A stretch of 58,865 nucleotides of DNA from Fen731 sp964354265. Lineage in GTDB: Bacteria; Actinomycetota; Humimicrobiia; Humimicrobiales; Humimicrobiaceae. Numbering within the stretch: the stretch's first letter is position 1; each line of letters opens with the position of its first letter. The position numbers and the translations under genes are program-made. The stretch covers positions 1 to 58,865 of the forward strand of contig CAYGYY010000001.1 of NCBI GenBank assembly GCA_964354265.1, written 5' to 3'. This document shows, one piece after another, positions 35,555-44,689 of this stretch. The notes under the pieces are model-generated. The model was not told where the DNA came from. It worked only from the letters and a program-made list of their open reading frames with translations, and did no database searches.

Positions 35555-35654
35555 GTATTTTGGGATTTTTCAGCTAACACTGTTAAGACTTTTTTAAAAA
35601 TTAAAGAAGTATTAATTCACCTGTATAAGCTTTGAATAAAAATGGATATAAAAA

Positions 35655-36761
35655 ATGGATAATGATTTAAAAAATTCAGGCTTTTGTATCAGCAACAATG
35701 ATAGAAATATTTCACTTTCTGCCGCCAGCAGCCAGGTGGTGCTTACAAGCAGGGCGAGGATCGCGCGGAATATTTCCGGCTTTCGCTTCAGCAGTATAAA
35801 TACAAAAGAAGAAAAAAGGGATATCCTGCAGTCAGTGAAGGATTCATTTTTTAAGGACCTGAGATACAGGCAAAATTATTTTTTTTATAATATTTCAAGG
35901 CTCAAGAAATACCAGAGAAGGTACCTGATTGAAAAGCATATTTTGAGTCCCGAAATGCTTGTAAGGATGAGCTTTAAAGGTCTTATCCTGAAATGTAAAC
36001 CTTCCATGCTTGAAAATTCAATTTCAATTCTGATAAACGAAGAGGACCACGTGCGGATACAGAGTGTCTTTCTGGGGCTGGATATTTACAGGGCGTATAA
36101 AGAAGTTGTAAAGATTGAGAAGATGCTGGAGAAAAAAATTAATTTTTCTTATGACAGGGATTTTGGCTACCTTACATGCTGCCCTACTAACCTGGGCACC
36201 GGCCTGAGATTGTCAATAATTGCCCATCTGCCGGGAATTGTTGTGACAGGTAAAATAGAAGATTTTGCAAAAAATCTTTCTAAAACCGGGTATAATATAA
36301 GAGGCTTCTTTGGAGAAAACTCAGATGTGGTTGGAAACCTGTTCCAGATCTCCAACCAGGTCTCCCTGGGAAAAAGTGAAGAAAATATAATAGAGGAAAT
36401 GAATGCAGTATGCCAAAACATTGTAGATGAAGAAATAAAAGCCGTAGAGGATCTTAAAGAGTCAAAACCGCTTAGTGTAGAAGACAGCGTTTTACGTTCT
36501 TACGGGATGTTGAAGTATGCAAAAATGCTTACCTACGGGGAAGCTCTTGAACTGCTTTCAATGATAAAACTCGGACTGGACATTAAAATGCTAAAAGATG
36601 TAAAGCAGTTTAATTTTTATAAGTTGATAAGTTATATTGGAGAGTCTAATATTATACTTAAATATGACAGCAAGACAGATGATGACAATGATGAAGTCGA
36701 TATGATGCGGGCAAGCATCATAAGAATGAAAATTTTAAAAGGAAATGATATAAATGTTTGA
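35655..36761 (+). CDS. mcsB: Protein-arginine kinase
   Basis: 368-residue guanidino-kinase-fold enzyme. LTSRARIARNISGFRF near residue 30 and GYLTCCPTNLGTGLR (catalytic Cys region, about 175-189) followed by AHLPGI are McsB signatures. It phosphorylates arginines on substrate proteins, which are then taken by ClpC. The C-terminal allosteric motif normally RDxxRA reads VDMMRA here, with valine in place of the first arginine. It overlaps clpC by eight bases. No ribosome-binding site is evident. Confidence 0.93.
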   Translation: MDNDLKNSGFCISNNDRNISLSAASSQVVLTSRARIARNISGFRFSSINTKEEKRDILQSVKDSFFKDLRYRQNYFFYNISRLKKYQRRYLIEKHILSPEMLVRMSFKGLILKCKPSMLENSISILINEEDHVRIQSVFLGLDIYRAYKEVVKIEKMLEKKINFSYDRDFGYLTCCPTNLGTGLRLSIIAHLPGIVVTGKIEDFAKNLSKTGYNIRGFFGENSDVVGNLFQISNQVSLGKSEENIIEEMNAVCQNIVDEEIKAVEDLKESKPLSVEDSVLRSYGMLKYAKMLTYGEALELLSMIKLGLDIKMLKDVKQFNFYKLISYIGESNIILKYDSKTDDDNDEVDMMRASIIRMKILKGNDINV

Positions 36762-39216
36762 AAGATTTACTGAAAGAGCCAGGAAAGTTGTTGTAAGGGC
36801 TCAGGATGAAGCAAGACTTTTAAAGCAAAATTATATAGGAACCGAGCACTTGCTGCTGGGTTTGATCGGTGAAAAGGAAGGCATTGCTGCAAAAGTGCTT
36901 CTTTCTTTAAACATATCTCTTGATGATATAAAAGCTGCCATAAGGGAATCTGTTACTGAAGGTTCCTCGGAAGCTTATGAACATATACCATTTACTCCAA
37001 GAGCCAAAAAAGTGCTCGAGCTCTCACTGAGGGAAGCTCTCCAGATGGGCCATAACTATATAGGGACCGAGCACATACTCCTGGGACTTCTGAGAGAAGG
37101 GGAAGGTGTTGCAGCAAGGGTATTGAATTCTTTCGGAATCAACCTTGATATAGTTAAAGAAAAAATAAAGGAAATATTGAATAAATATCCTTTCTACCCA
37201 CAGGAAGATACCTCGGGATTTGACAAGACCCAGAAGCGTTCTTTTAAGATACTGAGCCAGTATGGAAGGGACCTTACCCAGCTGGCAAAGGAAGGTAAGC
37301 TTGATCCAGTCATTGGCAGGAAAAAAGAGATAGAAAGAATAATGCAGATACTTTCCAGAAGGACCAAAAATAACCCGATACTGATAGGGGAATCCGGTGT
37401 AGGGAAAACAGCCATTATTGAAGGACTTGCACAGGCAATTATATCAAAAGAGATACCTTCAAACCTTAAGAATAAGAAGATATTTACCCTGGACCTGGGG
37501 TCCCTGGTTGCCGGTTCAAGGTACAGAGGAGATTTTGAGGAAAGATTAAAAAAAGTCCTGCAGGAAATCAGGGAAGATGGGGATATAATGATTTTCATAG
37601 ATGAAGTCCATACCCTGGTTGGCGCAGGTGCTGCTGAAGGCGCAATAGACGCAGCATCTATTTTAAAACCGATGCTGGCAAGGGGAGAAATACAGACAAT
37701 AGGCGCAACTACTGTAAATGAATACAGGAAATATATTGAGAAAGATAAAGCGCTTGAGAGAAGGTTCCAACCGGTTTATGTGGATGAACCCAGCGAATAT
37801 GAGACTATAGAGATTCTTAAGGGTCTGAGGGACAGGTACGAGGCATTCCATAACCTCACTATAACAGATGATGCCCTTAAATCAGCAGCAAAACTATCTC
37901 ACAGGTATATTTCTGACCGTTTCCTTCCCGACAAAGCAATAGATCTTATAGATGAGGCTGCTTCCAGGGTAAGATTACGCAATCTTACCAATCCCCCGGA
38001 CCTTAAATTGCTTGAAAAAGAAATAGAGCAGGTAGCGTCAGAGAAGGAAGAAGCAATAAAAGCACAGGATTTTGAAAAGGCTGCAGAATTTCGTGATAGG
38101 GAGAAACAGCTTATAAGGGAGAAGATTGACCTTGAGGAAAACTGGGGCAGGGTTAATGAAGATGAAAAAGAAAAAGTTACCGAAAATGAGATAGCAGAAG
38201 TCCTTTCCAGCTGGACCGGCATACCTGTTTTTAAGCTTACAGAAACAGAATCTGCCAAACTCTTAAACATGGAAGAAGAACTGCACAAAAGGGTAGTTGG
38301 GCAGAATGAGGCAATCAAAACTGTCTCAAAAGCTATAAGGCGTTCAAGGTCCGGCTTAAAAGACCCTAAAAGACCCATTGGTTCATTCATATTTCTGGGG
38401 CCTTCAGGCGTGGGAAAAACTGAACTTGCAAAAACTATCGCAGTGTTTTTATTTGGGAAAGAGGATTCACTGATCCAGATAGATATGTCTGAATACATGG
38501 AAAAACACTCCGTTTCCAAGCTGGTTGGTTCGCCTCCTGGATATGTGGGCTATGATGAAGGCGGACAGCTTACTGAGAAAATAAAAAGGAAGCCTTACAG
38601 TGTTATACTGCTGGATGAGATAGAGAAGGCGCACCCCGATGTTTTTAATATACTTTTACAAATATTTGAAGACGGCCATCTCACAGATTCCCAGGGCAGG
38701 AGGGTTGATTTTAAGAATACAGTAATAATAATGACATCCAATCTTGGCGCCAGGGAGATCCACAAAAACAATCCCCTTGGATTTAAAAAAATCGAAGACG
38801 AAGACCTGTCTTATGATGAAATTAAAAATAAGGTTATGAGCGAGCTTAAAAAAGCATTCAGGCCTGAATTTCTAAACAGGCTTGACGAAGTAATAGTATT
38901 TCATAAGCTGACAAAACTTGAGATTTATCAGATAATAGACCTGATGATGTCCAGGATCACACAACAGCTTGAGATACAGGGAATGACTATAAACCTTGAA
39001 GAATCCGCAAAAGAGCTATTGCTTGAAAAGGGCTATGATTCCACTATGGGGGCAAGGCCGATGAGGAGGATTATACAGTCGCTTATTGAGGACCCTATAT
39101 CAGAAAAGATAATAAGTGGAGAGATCAGGATAGGTGATATAATAAAGATAAGCACAGACAATAATTCCATTCAATTTGAAATAAAAAAAGTCGAACCGAC
39201 AGTCTTGAATGTATAG
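36754..39216 (+). CDS. clpC: ATP-dependent Clp protease ATP-binding subunit ClpC
   Basis: 820-residue Hsp100 unfoldase. The N-domain has two repeats (FTERARKVVVRAQDEA, FTPRAKKVLELSLREA), the first AAA+ module has Walker A GESGVGKT (about 211-218), a middle domain holds a UVR-like segment (AQDFEKAAEFRDREKQL), and the second AAA+ module has GPSGVGKTE (about 549-557). The C-terminal domain carries the ClpP-interaction region. McsA/McsB act as its adaptors. It starts inside the end of mcsB (8-base overlap). Confidence 0.96.
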   Translation: MFERFTERARKVVVRAQDEARLLKQNYIGTEHLLLGLIGEKEGIAAKVLLSLNISLDDIKAAIRESVTEGSSEAYEHIPFTPRAKKVLELSLREALQMGHNYIGTEHILLGLLREGEGVAARVLNSFGINLDIVKEKIKEILNKYPFYPQEDTSGFDKTQKRSFKILSQYGRDLTQLAKEGKLDPVIGRKKEIERIMQILSRRTKNNPILIGESGVGKTAIIEGLAQAIISKEIPSNLKNKKIFTLDLGSLVAGSRYRGDFEERLKKVLQEIREDGDIMIFIDEVHTLVGAGAAEGAIDAASILKPMLARGEIQTIGATTVNEYRKYIEKDKALERRFQPVYVDEPSEYETIEILKGLRDRYEAFHNLTITDDALKSAAKLSHRYISDRFLPDKAIDLIDEAASRVRLRNLTNPPDLKLLEKEIEQVASEKEEAIKAQDFEKAAEFRDREKQLIREKIDLEENWGRVNEDEKEKVTENEIAEVLSSWTGIPVFKLTETESAKLLNMEEELHKRVVGQNEAIKTVSKAIRRSRSGLKDPKRPIGSFIFLGPSGVGKTELAKTIAVFLFGKEDSLIQIDMSEYMEKHSVSKLVGSPPGYVGYDEGGQLTEKIKRKPYSVILLDEIEKAHPDVFNILLQIFEDGHLTDSQGRRVDFKNTVIIMTSNLGAREIHKNNPLGFKKIEDEDLSYDEIKNKVMSELKKAFRPEFLNRLDEVIVFHKLTKLEIYQIIDLMMSRITQQLEIQGMTINLEESAKELLLEKGYDSTMGARPMRRIIQSLIEDPISEKIISGEIRIGDIIKISTDNNSIQFEIKKVEPTVLNV

Positions 39217-39238
39217 ACTAAGGATTTTTTAAAAGTTT

Positions 39239-40348
39239 ATGAAGGAAAAAGAGGAAGAACTTTTATTAGAAAGCTTGAGGCGGATTGCACCAGGCACAGA
39301 TCTCCGTACTGGAATCGAATATATACTCCAGGCTAAGACGGGGGCCCTCATAGTAGTAGGGGATTCAGAGCAGGTGCTTAAGCTGGTTGATGGGGGCTTT
39401 TATATCGGTTGTAATTTTACTTCAGCTAAGTTCTATGAGCTTGCTAAAATGGATGGGGCTATAATCCTTAGCCTTGATGCAAACAGGATATTATATGCAA
39501 ATACACATCTTTATCCCAATCCTCTTATAAAGACTTCTGAGACAGGCACAAGGCACAGGACCGCAGAGAGAGTTGCAAAGCAGACAAATACGCTGGTTAT
39601 ATCGATTTCACAGAAAAGGGACGTGGTTACAATCTATGTTAATGAGATAAAATACATTCTCGAAGAACCCAGGATAGTCCTTGCAAAAGCAAATCAGGCA
39701 TTGCAGACTTTAAGCAAATACAAGGAAGGTCTTGATTACCTCATGGTGAACCTGACAATAAGAGAACTTGAAGATATGGTAACGCTTTATGATGTTGTTT
39801 CAGTGATCCAGCGTTCAAGCATAGTACAAAAGACGGAAAAGGAAGTCAGGAGATATATCTATGAATTAGGCACTGACGGAAGGCTGCTGAACATGCAGGT
39901 AGAAGAGCTGATGGTAAATGTTGCCGATGAAAGCATCAAGGTTATTGAAGATTACATAAATATTGATGATGATATAAAACCTGTTGATATAAAGAATAAG
40001 ATAAATGCCCTGGGGGAAAACTCCCTGCTCGATCTTGAAAATACTGCCAGGATTTTGGGTTATAAAGTTGAAGGGAATTTAAAAGAATTTACCGTTCAAC
40101 CAAAAGGCATCAGGATAATATCGGATATAAAAAGACTACCGGAGCAGCTTTTGAAAAACCTTATCGGGAAATTTGGCAACTTAAAGAATATCATGAATGC
40201 AAGTGTCGAAGATATTTCAGAAATACAGGGAATGGGCAAGGTAAGGGCAAGCTTGCTTTATGACAGGCTTAAGAAATTCTCAGAATATTACCTTTATAAT
40301 GAACCCTATGGTTATAGGGGAGGGGTCACCCGGAAAATAAGGTTCTGA
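39239..40348 (+). CDS. disA: Diadenylate cyclase DisA
   Basis: 369 residues. The N-terminal DAC domain has DGAIILS (about 77-83) and TGTRHRTAER (about 103-112), the two catalytic motifs for c-di-AMP synthesis from ATP. A helical linker leads to a C-terminal helix-hairpin-helix domain (DISEIQGMGKVRASLLYDRL), which binds branched DNA; DisA scans the chromosome and couples damage to c-di-AMP level. It follows clpC by 22 bases; radA, which lies between them in Bacillus, is missing. Confidence 0.96.
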   Translation: MKEKEEELLLESLRRIAPGTDLRTGIEYILQAKTGALIVVGDSEQVLKLVDGGFYIGCNFTSAKFYELAKMDGAIILSLDANRILYANTHLYPNPLIKTSETGTRHRTAERVAKQTNTLVISISQKRDVVTIYVNEIKYILEEPRIVLAKANQALQTLSKYKEGLDYLMVNLTIRELEDMVTLYDVVSVIQRSSIVQKTEKEVRRYIYELGTDGRLLNMQVEELMVNVADESIKVIEDYINIDDDIKPVDIKNKINALGENSLLDLENTARILGYKVEGNLKEFTVQPKGIRIISDIKRLPEQLLKNLIGKFGNLKNIMNASVEDISEIQGMGKVRASLLYDRLKKFSEYYLYNEPYGYRGGVTRKIRF

Positions 40349-40409
40349 TCCTTTCTTTTACTTACCTTTTTATCAATTTTAAATTTTAAATATCGGTACT
40401 GGTTTATAT

Positions 40410-41126
40410 ATGATTGCGGCAATAATTACAGCGGCTGGTAAAGGCACGAGGCTTAAAAGCAATGTAAGCAAACAATTTATTCATATATACGATAAACCCA
40501 TACTTGCACATACCTTAAAATCGTTCCAGGAAAGTTCAAAGATAAATGAGATATATCTTGTTATCCCGGATGGTTATGAAGATTTCTGCAGGGATGAAAT
40601 CGTTAAGAAGTATAGACTCACAAAAGTGAAAGCTCTTGTCCATGGAGGAGAAATCAGGCAGGATTCGGTATACAATGCGCTTAAAACAATACCTGCAAGT
40701 TGCAAGATAGTGGCAATTCATGACGGGGTAAGGCCACTTGTTACTTCATCTGAAATAAACATGCTGATATCCAGCCTTATAAAGTTTAATAAAAACGACA
40801 ATGACATAAAGGGTGTGCTTATAGCTGCCCCTGCTTATGAAACAGTAAAAAAAATCGATGATAATAGTATTATAGATACTACAGTAAAAAGGGCAAACGT
40901 TTGTATGGCACAGACACCACAGGTCTTTTTTTACAGAGATCTTATGCTTGCTTTTAGAAAAGCATACGAAGATAATTTTTTTGGTACCGATGATTCAGGC
41001 CTTGTAGAAAGAATAGGTTTAAAAGTGAAAGTAGTATTAGGGCGTCATGAGAATATAAAGATTACAACACCGCTGGACCTTTTTTTGGCAGAACTTATAA
41101 TGGGTAGGGACGGAAAAGGAAAATAA
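40410..41126 (+). CDS. ispD: 2-C-methyl-D-erythritol 4-phosphate cytidylyltransferase
   Basis: 238 residues. ITAAGKGTRLKSNVSKQF is the CTP-binding N-terminus, AIHDGVRPLV and VKRANVCMAQTPQVF are conserved active-site segments. It forms CDP-methylerythritol in the non-mevalonate isoprenoid pathway. The ispF gene begins three bases after its stop. No ribosome-binding site is obvious before the ATG. Confidence 0.95.
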   Translation: MIAAIITAAGKGTRLKSNVSKQFIHIYDKPILAHTLKSFQESSKINEIYLVIPDGYEDFCRDEIVKKYRLTKVKALVHGGEIRQDSVYNALKTIPASCKIVAIHDGVRPLVTSSEINMLISSLIKFNKNDNDIKGVLIAAPAYETVKKIDDNSIIDTTVKRANVCMAQTPQVFFYRDLMLAFRKAYEDNFFGTDDSGLVERIGLKVKVVLGRHENIKITTPLDLFLAELIMGRDGKGK

Positions 41127-41129
41127 AGA

Positions 41130-41603
41130 ATGAGAATCGGTATTGGCTATGATGTACATTCATTTAAAAAAGGAAGAAAGCTTGTACTTGGTGGTGTTGA
41201 AATAGAGCACTGCGCTGGTCTTGAAGGACACTCCGATGCAGACGTAATAATACACTCCATAATGGACGCGCTTCTTGGTGCGGCGGGTTTAAGTGACATA
41301 GGGGTCTATTTCCCAAATAATGATGACAAATATAAAAATATAGCAAGTACTGTCCTGCTTGTTGAAGTCAGGGAAATTGTAAGAAAGGCCGGGTACAGGG
41401 TAGTAAACATTGATTCTGTCCTTATTATGGAAGAGCCAAAAATATCAGGTTTTGTTCCAAAAATGAAGGAAAATATAGCCCTTGCGCTTGAAATTTTACC
41501 ATCACAGTTAGGCATAAAAGCTACCACCAGCGAGGGCCTTGGATTCTGTGGCAGAAAAGAAGGAGCAGAGGCTAAGAGCGTTGCTTTGATAGAATCTATA
41601 TAG
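41130..41603 (+). CDS. ispF: 2-C-methyl-D-erythritol 2,4-cyclodiphosphate synthase
   Basis: 157 residues. Zinc ligands are in GYDVH (Asp8, His10) and GHSDADVIIH (His near 42); DIGVYFP and TTSEGLGFCGR complete the trimeric active site. It acts two steps after IspD; ispE is not in the window. Translational coupling to ispD is likely. Confidence 0.96.
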   Translation: MRIGIGYDVHSFKKGRKLVLGGVEIEHCAGLEGHSDADVIIHSIMDALLGAAGLSDIGVYFPNNDDKYKNIASTVLLVEVREIVRKAGYRVVNIDSVLIMEEPKISGFVPKMKENIALALEILPSQLGIKATTSEGLGFCGRKEGAEAKSVALIESI

Positions 41604-41667
41604 GCATATGGATTAAAAACTGTATTTCACATTTTTATAAAATTGATAAAATTACTAAAGGTGACAT

Positions 41668-42345
41668 ATGGGTTTAATTGCAGATTTAACAGAACTTATT
41701 TCAGCAGCAAAGGAAAGAGACCCTGCTGCAGTAAGCACTGCTGAGATTTTTTTTACATATTCAGGCGTCCATGCGATTATAAATCACAGGATCGCCCACT
41801 GGTGGTGGAAACATAAAGTTCCTTTCATACCAAGATCTATTTCCCAGATTTCGAGATTTTTCACCGGCATCGAAATACACCCGGGGGCAGAGGTAGGAAA
41901 GAATATTTTTATAGATCATGGGATGGGGGTTGTCATTGGGGAAACAACGATAATAGGAGATAATGTAACTATATTCCAGGGCGTAACACTTGGCGGCACT
42001 GGAAAAGAGCGAGGTAAAAGACACCCTACTATAGGAAATAATGTAGTTATTTCAGCAGGAGCAAAAGTCCTTGGTTCTATAACTATAGGCAATAATGTAA
42101 TAATAGGCGCAGGCGCAGTAGTAATTAAACCCGTCCCGGACGATTGTACAGTGGTCGGGATACCCGGGAGGATAGTCAAGGTAAAAGGTGAAAGGGTATT
42201 GTCTGATGAAGACCACAGGATGCATTTACCTGATCCTGTGAACGAGATATTAAATACGTGTAACCTGAAGATAGAGCAGCTTGAAAAAGAACTTGGGAAT
42301 TTAAAGAATGAGATAGGCGGCCTTAAAAAGGGAAAAAATCCATGA
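41668..42345 (+). CDS. cysE: Serine O-acetyltransferase
   Basis: 225 residues. An N-terminal helical region ends in HRIAHWWWKHKVP, then the left-handed beta-helix with hexapeptide repeats: IHPGAEVGKNIFIDHGMGVVIG carries the catalytic Asp/His, followed by GGTGKERGKRHPTIGNNV. A C-terminal coiled coil (IEQLEKELGNLKNEIGGL) is longer than usual. It makes O-acetylserine for cysteine synthesis. Its stop overlaps the cysS start (ATGA), linking cysteine supply to Cys-tRNA formation. Confidence 0.95.
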   Translation: MGLIADLTELISAAKERDPAAVSTAEIFFTYSGVHAIINHRIAHWWWKHKVPFIPRSISQISRFFTGIEIHPGAEVGKNIFIDHGMGVVIGETTIIGDNVTIFQGVTLGGTGKERGKRHPTIGNNVVISAGAKVLGSITIGNNVIIGAGAVVIKPVPDDCTVVGIPGRIVKVKGERVLSDEDHRMHLPDPVNEILNTCNLKIEQLEKELGNLKNEIGGLKKGKNP

Positions 42346-43826
42346 GCCTGAAAATATATAATACTCTTTGCAGGAAAAAACGGGATTTCAAATCCATCGA
42401 TGAAATGAAAGTCCGGATGTATGTTTGCGGCCCCACCGTATATAACTTTGTCTCAATTGGTAATTCAAGGCCTTTAGTAGTCTTCAATATGGTAAGGAAT
42501 TACCTTGAACATCTTGGCTATAAAGTGGATTATGTTTCAAATATTACTGATATAGAAGACAAAATAATAAAAAAAGCAAATGAGGAAAATGTTGATTTTA
42601 ATGTTATCACAGAAAAATATATAGAAGCTTATCTTGAAGACCTGGCAGGACTGGAAATAGGGGGTTTTTCTGCAATACCGAAAGCCAGCGAATTGATACC
42701 TGAAATCATTTTGATAATTTCAAGGATAATAGAAAACGGCTATGGCTACGAGTCAGCCGGGGACGTGTATTTTGATGTATCAGAATTAAAGGATTATGGC
42801 AAGCTCTCGGGCCAGAAGATCGAAGAAATGAAGGCCAGTGAAGAGGATACTTTTTCAAAAAGGTCTCCGATTGACTTTACTCTCTGGAAAAGAGCAAAAC
42901 CGGGTGAGCCTTTCTGGGATAGCCCCTGGGGTAATGGCAGGCCCGGCTGGCACATAGAATGCTCTGCAATGGCAATTAAATACCTGGATTATGGATTGGA
43001 TATACATGGGGGAGGGATAGATCTTGTATTCCCACATCATGAAAACGAAATAGCACAGTCTGAATCTGCTTTTCCTGATAGAGGGGATTTTGTAAATTAC
43101 TGGATGCATAACGGAATGATTGAAGTAAAAGAAGAAAAAATGTCCAAATCAAAGGGATTGAAGTCTGACTGGATTTTGCGAAATATACTTAAAAAATACT
43201 CTGCAAACGTTATAAAGTTTTATATGCTCTCAACCCATTACAGAAGCCCTCTGGAGTTCAGTCCAGGCAAACTTGAGGAGTCAAGGAAAGCCCTGGAAAA
43301 AATAACGAATTTCCTGAGGAATTTAAAGTTTTTGGCAGGTGCCGATAGTGTTGGTAACGGGCAATACGATAACCTTGAACCTGACAATATTTCTGCAGAA
43401 ATATATAGCAATATAAGAAAATTCAAATCTGGATTCAGGTCATCAATGGATGATGATTTCAACTCTGCCAAAGCAATAGGCGATATGTTTGACATTATAA
43501 AAAGCACCAATACTGTTATCCAGAACTCCGGTTTTAGAATCAGCACTCCAATAAATGAAAGCCTGAAAATGGTTTTTAGAGTCATTAATGAATATGGAAG
43601 AATATTGGGTTTTAACCTTGAAAAAGAACTGTCTATTTCTAAACAAATACTTAAGGGTCCGGTTTTACTTGAAGAGGCAGAAATAGAGGAACTCATTGAA
43701 CAGAGAAACAATGCCAGAAAGAACAATGATTTCAATAAAGCCGACGAGATAAGACAAAAGCTCAAAAATTATGGTATTATACTTGACGATAGAAAAGAGG
43801 GCACTCTCTGGAAAAGAGAATCCTGA
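42342..43826 (+). CDS. cysS: Cysteinyl-tRNA synthetase, with a variant HIGH motif
   Basis: 494-residue class I synthetase. Zinc ligands are intact: Cys in MYVCGPTVYN (about 28), Cys in HIECSAMA, and His/Glu in FPHHENEIAQSE. KMSKS is intact (EEKMSKSKG). The HIGH signature, normally HIGN in this family, reads SIGN (VSIGNSRP, about 38-41), losing the first histidine that contacts ATP. TIGN is tolerated in some other class I enzymes, so activity is plausible. It overlaps cysE by four bases, and rlmB probably starts within its stop. Confidence 0.95.
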   Translation: MSLKIYNTLCRKKRDFKSIDEMKVRMYVCGPTVYNFVSIGNSRPLVVFNMVRNYLEHLGYKVDYVSNITDIEDKIIKKANEENVDFNVITEKYIEAYLEDLAGLEIGGFSAIPKASELIPEIILIISRIIENGYGYESAGDVYFDVSELKDYGKLSGQKIEEMKASEEDTFSKRSPIDFTLWKRAKPGEPFWDSPWGNGRPGWHIECSAMAIKYLDYGLDIHGGGIDLVFPHHENEIAQSESAFPDRGDFVNYWMHNGMIEVKEEKMSKSKGLKSDWILRNILKKYSANVIKFYMLSTHYRSPLEFSPGKLEESRKALEKITNFLRNLKFLAGADSVGNGQYDNLEPDNISAEIYSNIRKFKSGFRSSMDDDFNSAKAIGDMFDIIKSTNTVIQNSGFRISTPINESLKMVFRVINEYGRILGFNLEKELSISKQILKGPVLLEEAEIEELIEQRNNARKNNDFNKADEIRQKLKNYGIILDDRKEGTLWKRES

Positions 43827-44638
43827 AAACTGAATACCTTTATGGAATCAATACAATCTGCTCACTGCTTAATAAAAATGCTGGCAGGAGAAAGATTTAT
43901 AAAATAATTGTAAATTCTGCTAAAAGAAATTCTTCCAGGATCCAGGAAATAATATCAAATGCAGGAAGACGCAATATCCAGGTAAACATCGTTAGACCAG
44001 GTGTATATACGGGATTAATGGAAAAGGTCTTTGAAGGAGGGCTTTTTCCTACTGAAGAGATTAGCAGTGCCCAGGGTATTATTGCTAATGTCTCCAGTTA
44101 TAATTACCATGACCTTGATTTGGACCTGAAGGAAAGGTTATTACTTTCAAAAAAAAATATCCTTGTAATGCTTGATAATATAACAGATGTGGGCAACTTT
44201 GGTGCAATATTAAGGAACTGCAGCGCATTTGGAGTGGATGGAGTGATTATATCAAAAAACAGGAGCGTAGAAGTAAGCCAAAGGGTTTCAAAAATATCCG
44301 CTGGGGCTCTTGAAGAAATAAGGGTCTATAATGTTATAAATATAGTAAGTACTATACAAAAATTGAAGAGGCATGATTTCTGGATTTATGGGACCAGTTT
44401 GGGCCAGAATACAGAAATAAAACCTGCAGATTCTCTGGATTATTTTTTCCCCCTTGCCGTTGTATTTGGCAGTGAGGGAAAAGGCATAGGAAAGCTTGTT
44501 GAACAAAACTGTGATTTTCTTGTAAAAATCGAAATGCCGGGCAGTATGCAATCATTGAATGTTTCAACTTCGAGCGGAATCATGCTATATCTGATAAATA
44601 ACTGCAGGAAGAGAAAAGGGTCCGATCCTGGAAAATAA
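43823..44638 (+). CDS. rlmB: 23S rRNA 2'-O-ribose methyltransferase (SpoU/TrmH family), probable CTG start
   Basis: SPOUT methyltransferase. The methylase domain has LDNITDVGNFGAILRNCSAFG, VFGSEGKG and SLNVSTSSGIMLY (motifs 1-3 with the trefoil knot). The first ATG in frame (44018) lies after the N-terminal domain, but the frame is open upstream to 43793 and encodes the substrate-binding domain (KTEYLYGINTICSLLNKN, IYKIIVNSAKRN). No ATG, GTG or TTG occurs there. The best candidate is CTG at 43823, which overlaps the cysS stop as CTGA, like the ATGA overlaps elsewhere in this window. Full length would be 271 residues, normal for RlmB. Confidence 0.85.
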   Translation: MKTEYLYGINTICSLLNKNAGRRKIYKIIVNSAKRNSSRIQEIISNAGRRNIQVNIVRPGVYTGLMEKVFEGGLFPTEEISSAQGIIANVSSYNYHDLDLDLKERLLLSKKNILVMLDNITDVGNFGAILRNCSAFGVDGVIISKNRSVEVSQRVSKISAGALEEIRVYNVINIVSTIQKLKRHDFWIYGTSLGQNTEIKPADSLDYFFPLAVVFGSEGKGIGKLVEQNCDFLVKIEMPGSMQSLNVSTSSGIMLYLINNCRKRKGSDPGK

Positions 44639-44689
44639 GAAAAATGCTTATATTTTAAAGAAGGTTTTTTCAACAGAAAGAAAAAACAA

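Noticed and set aside
37899..38519. A 206-codon minus-strand open frame inside clpC
   Set aside because: Serine-rich translation typical of the reverse complement of a conserved coding region; clpC is unambiguous here.
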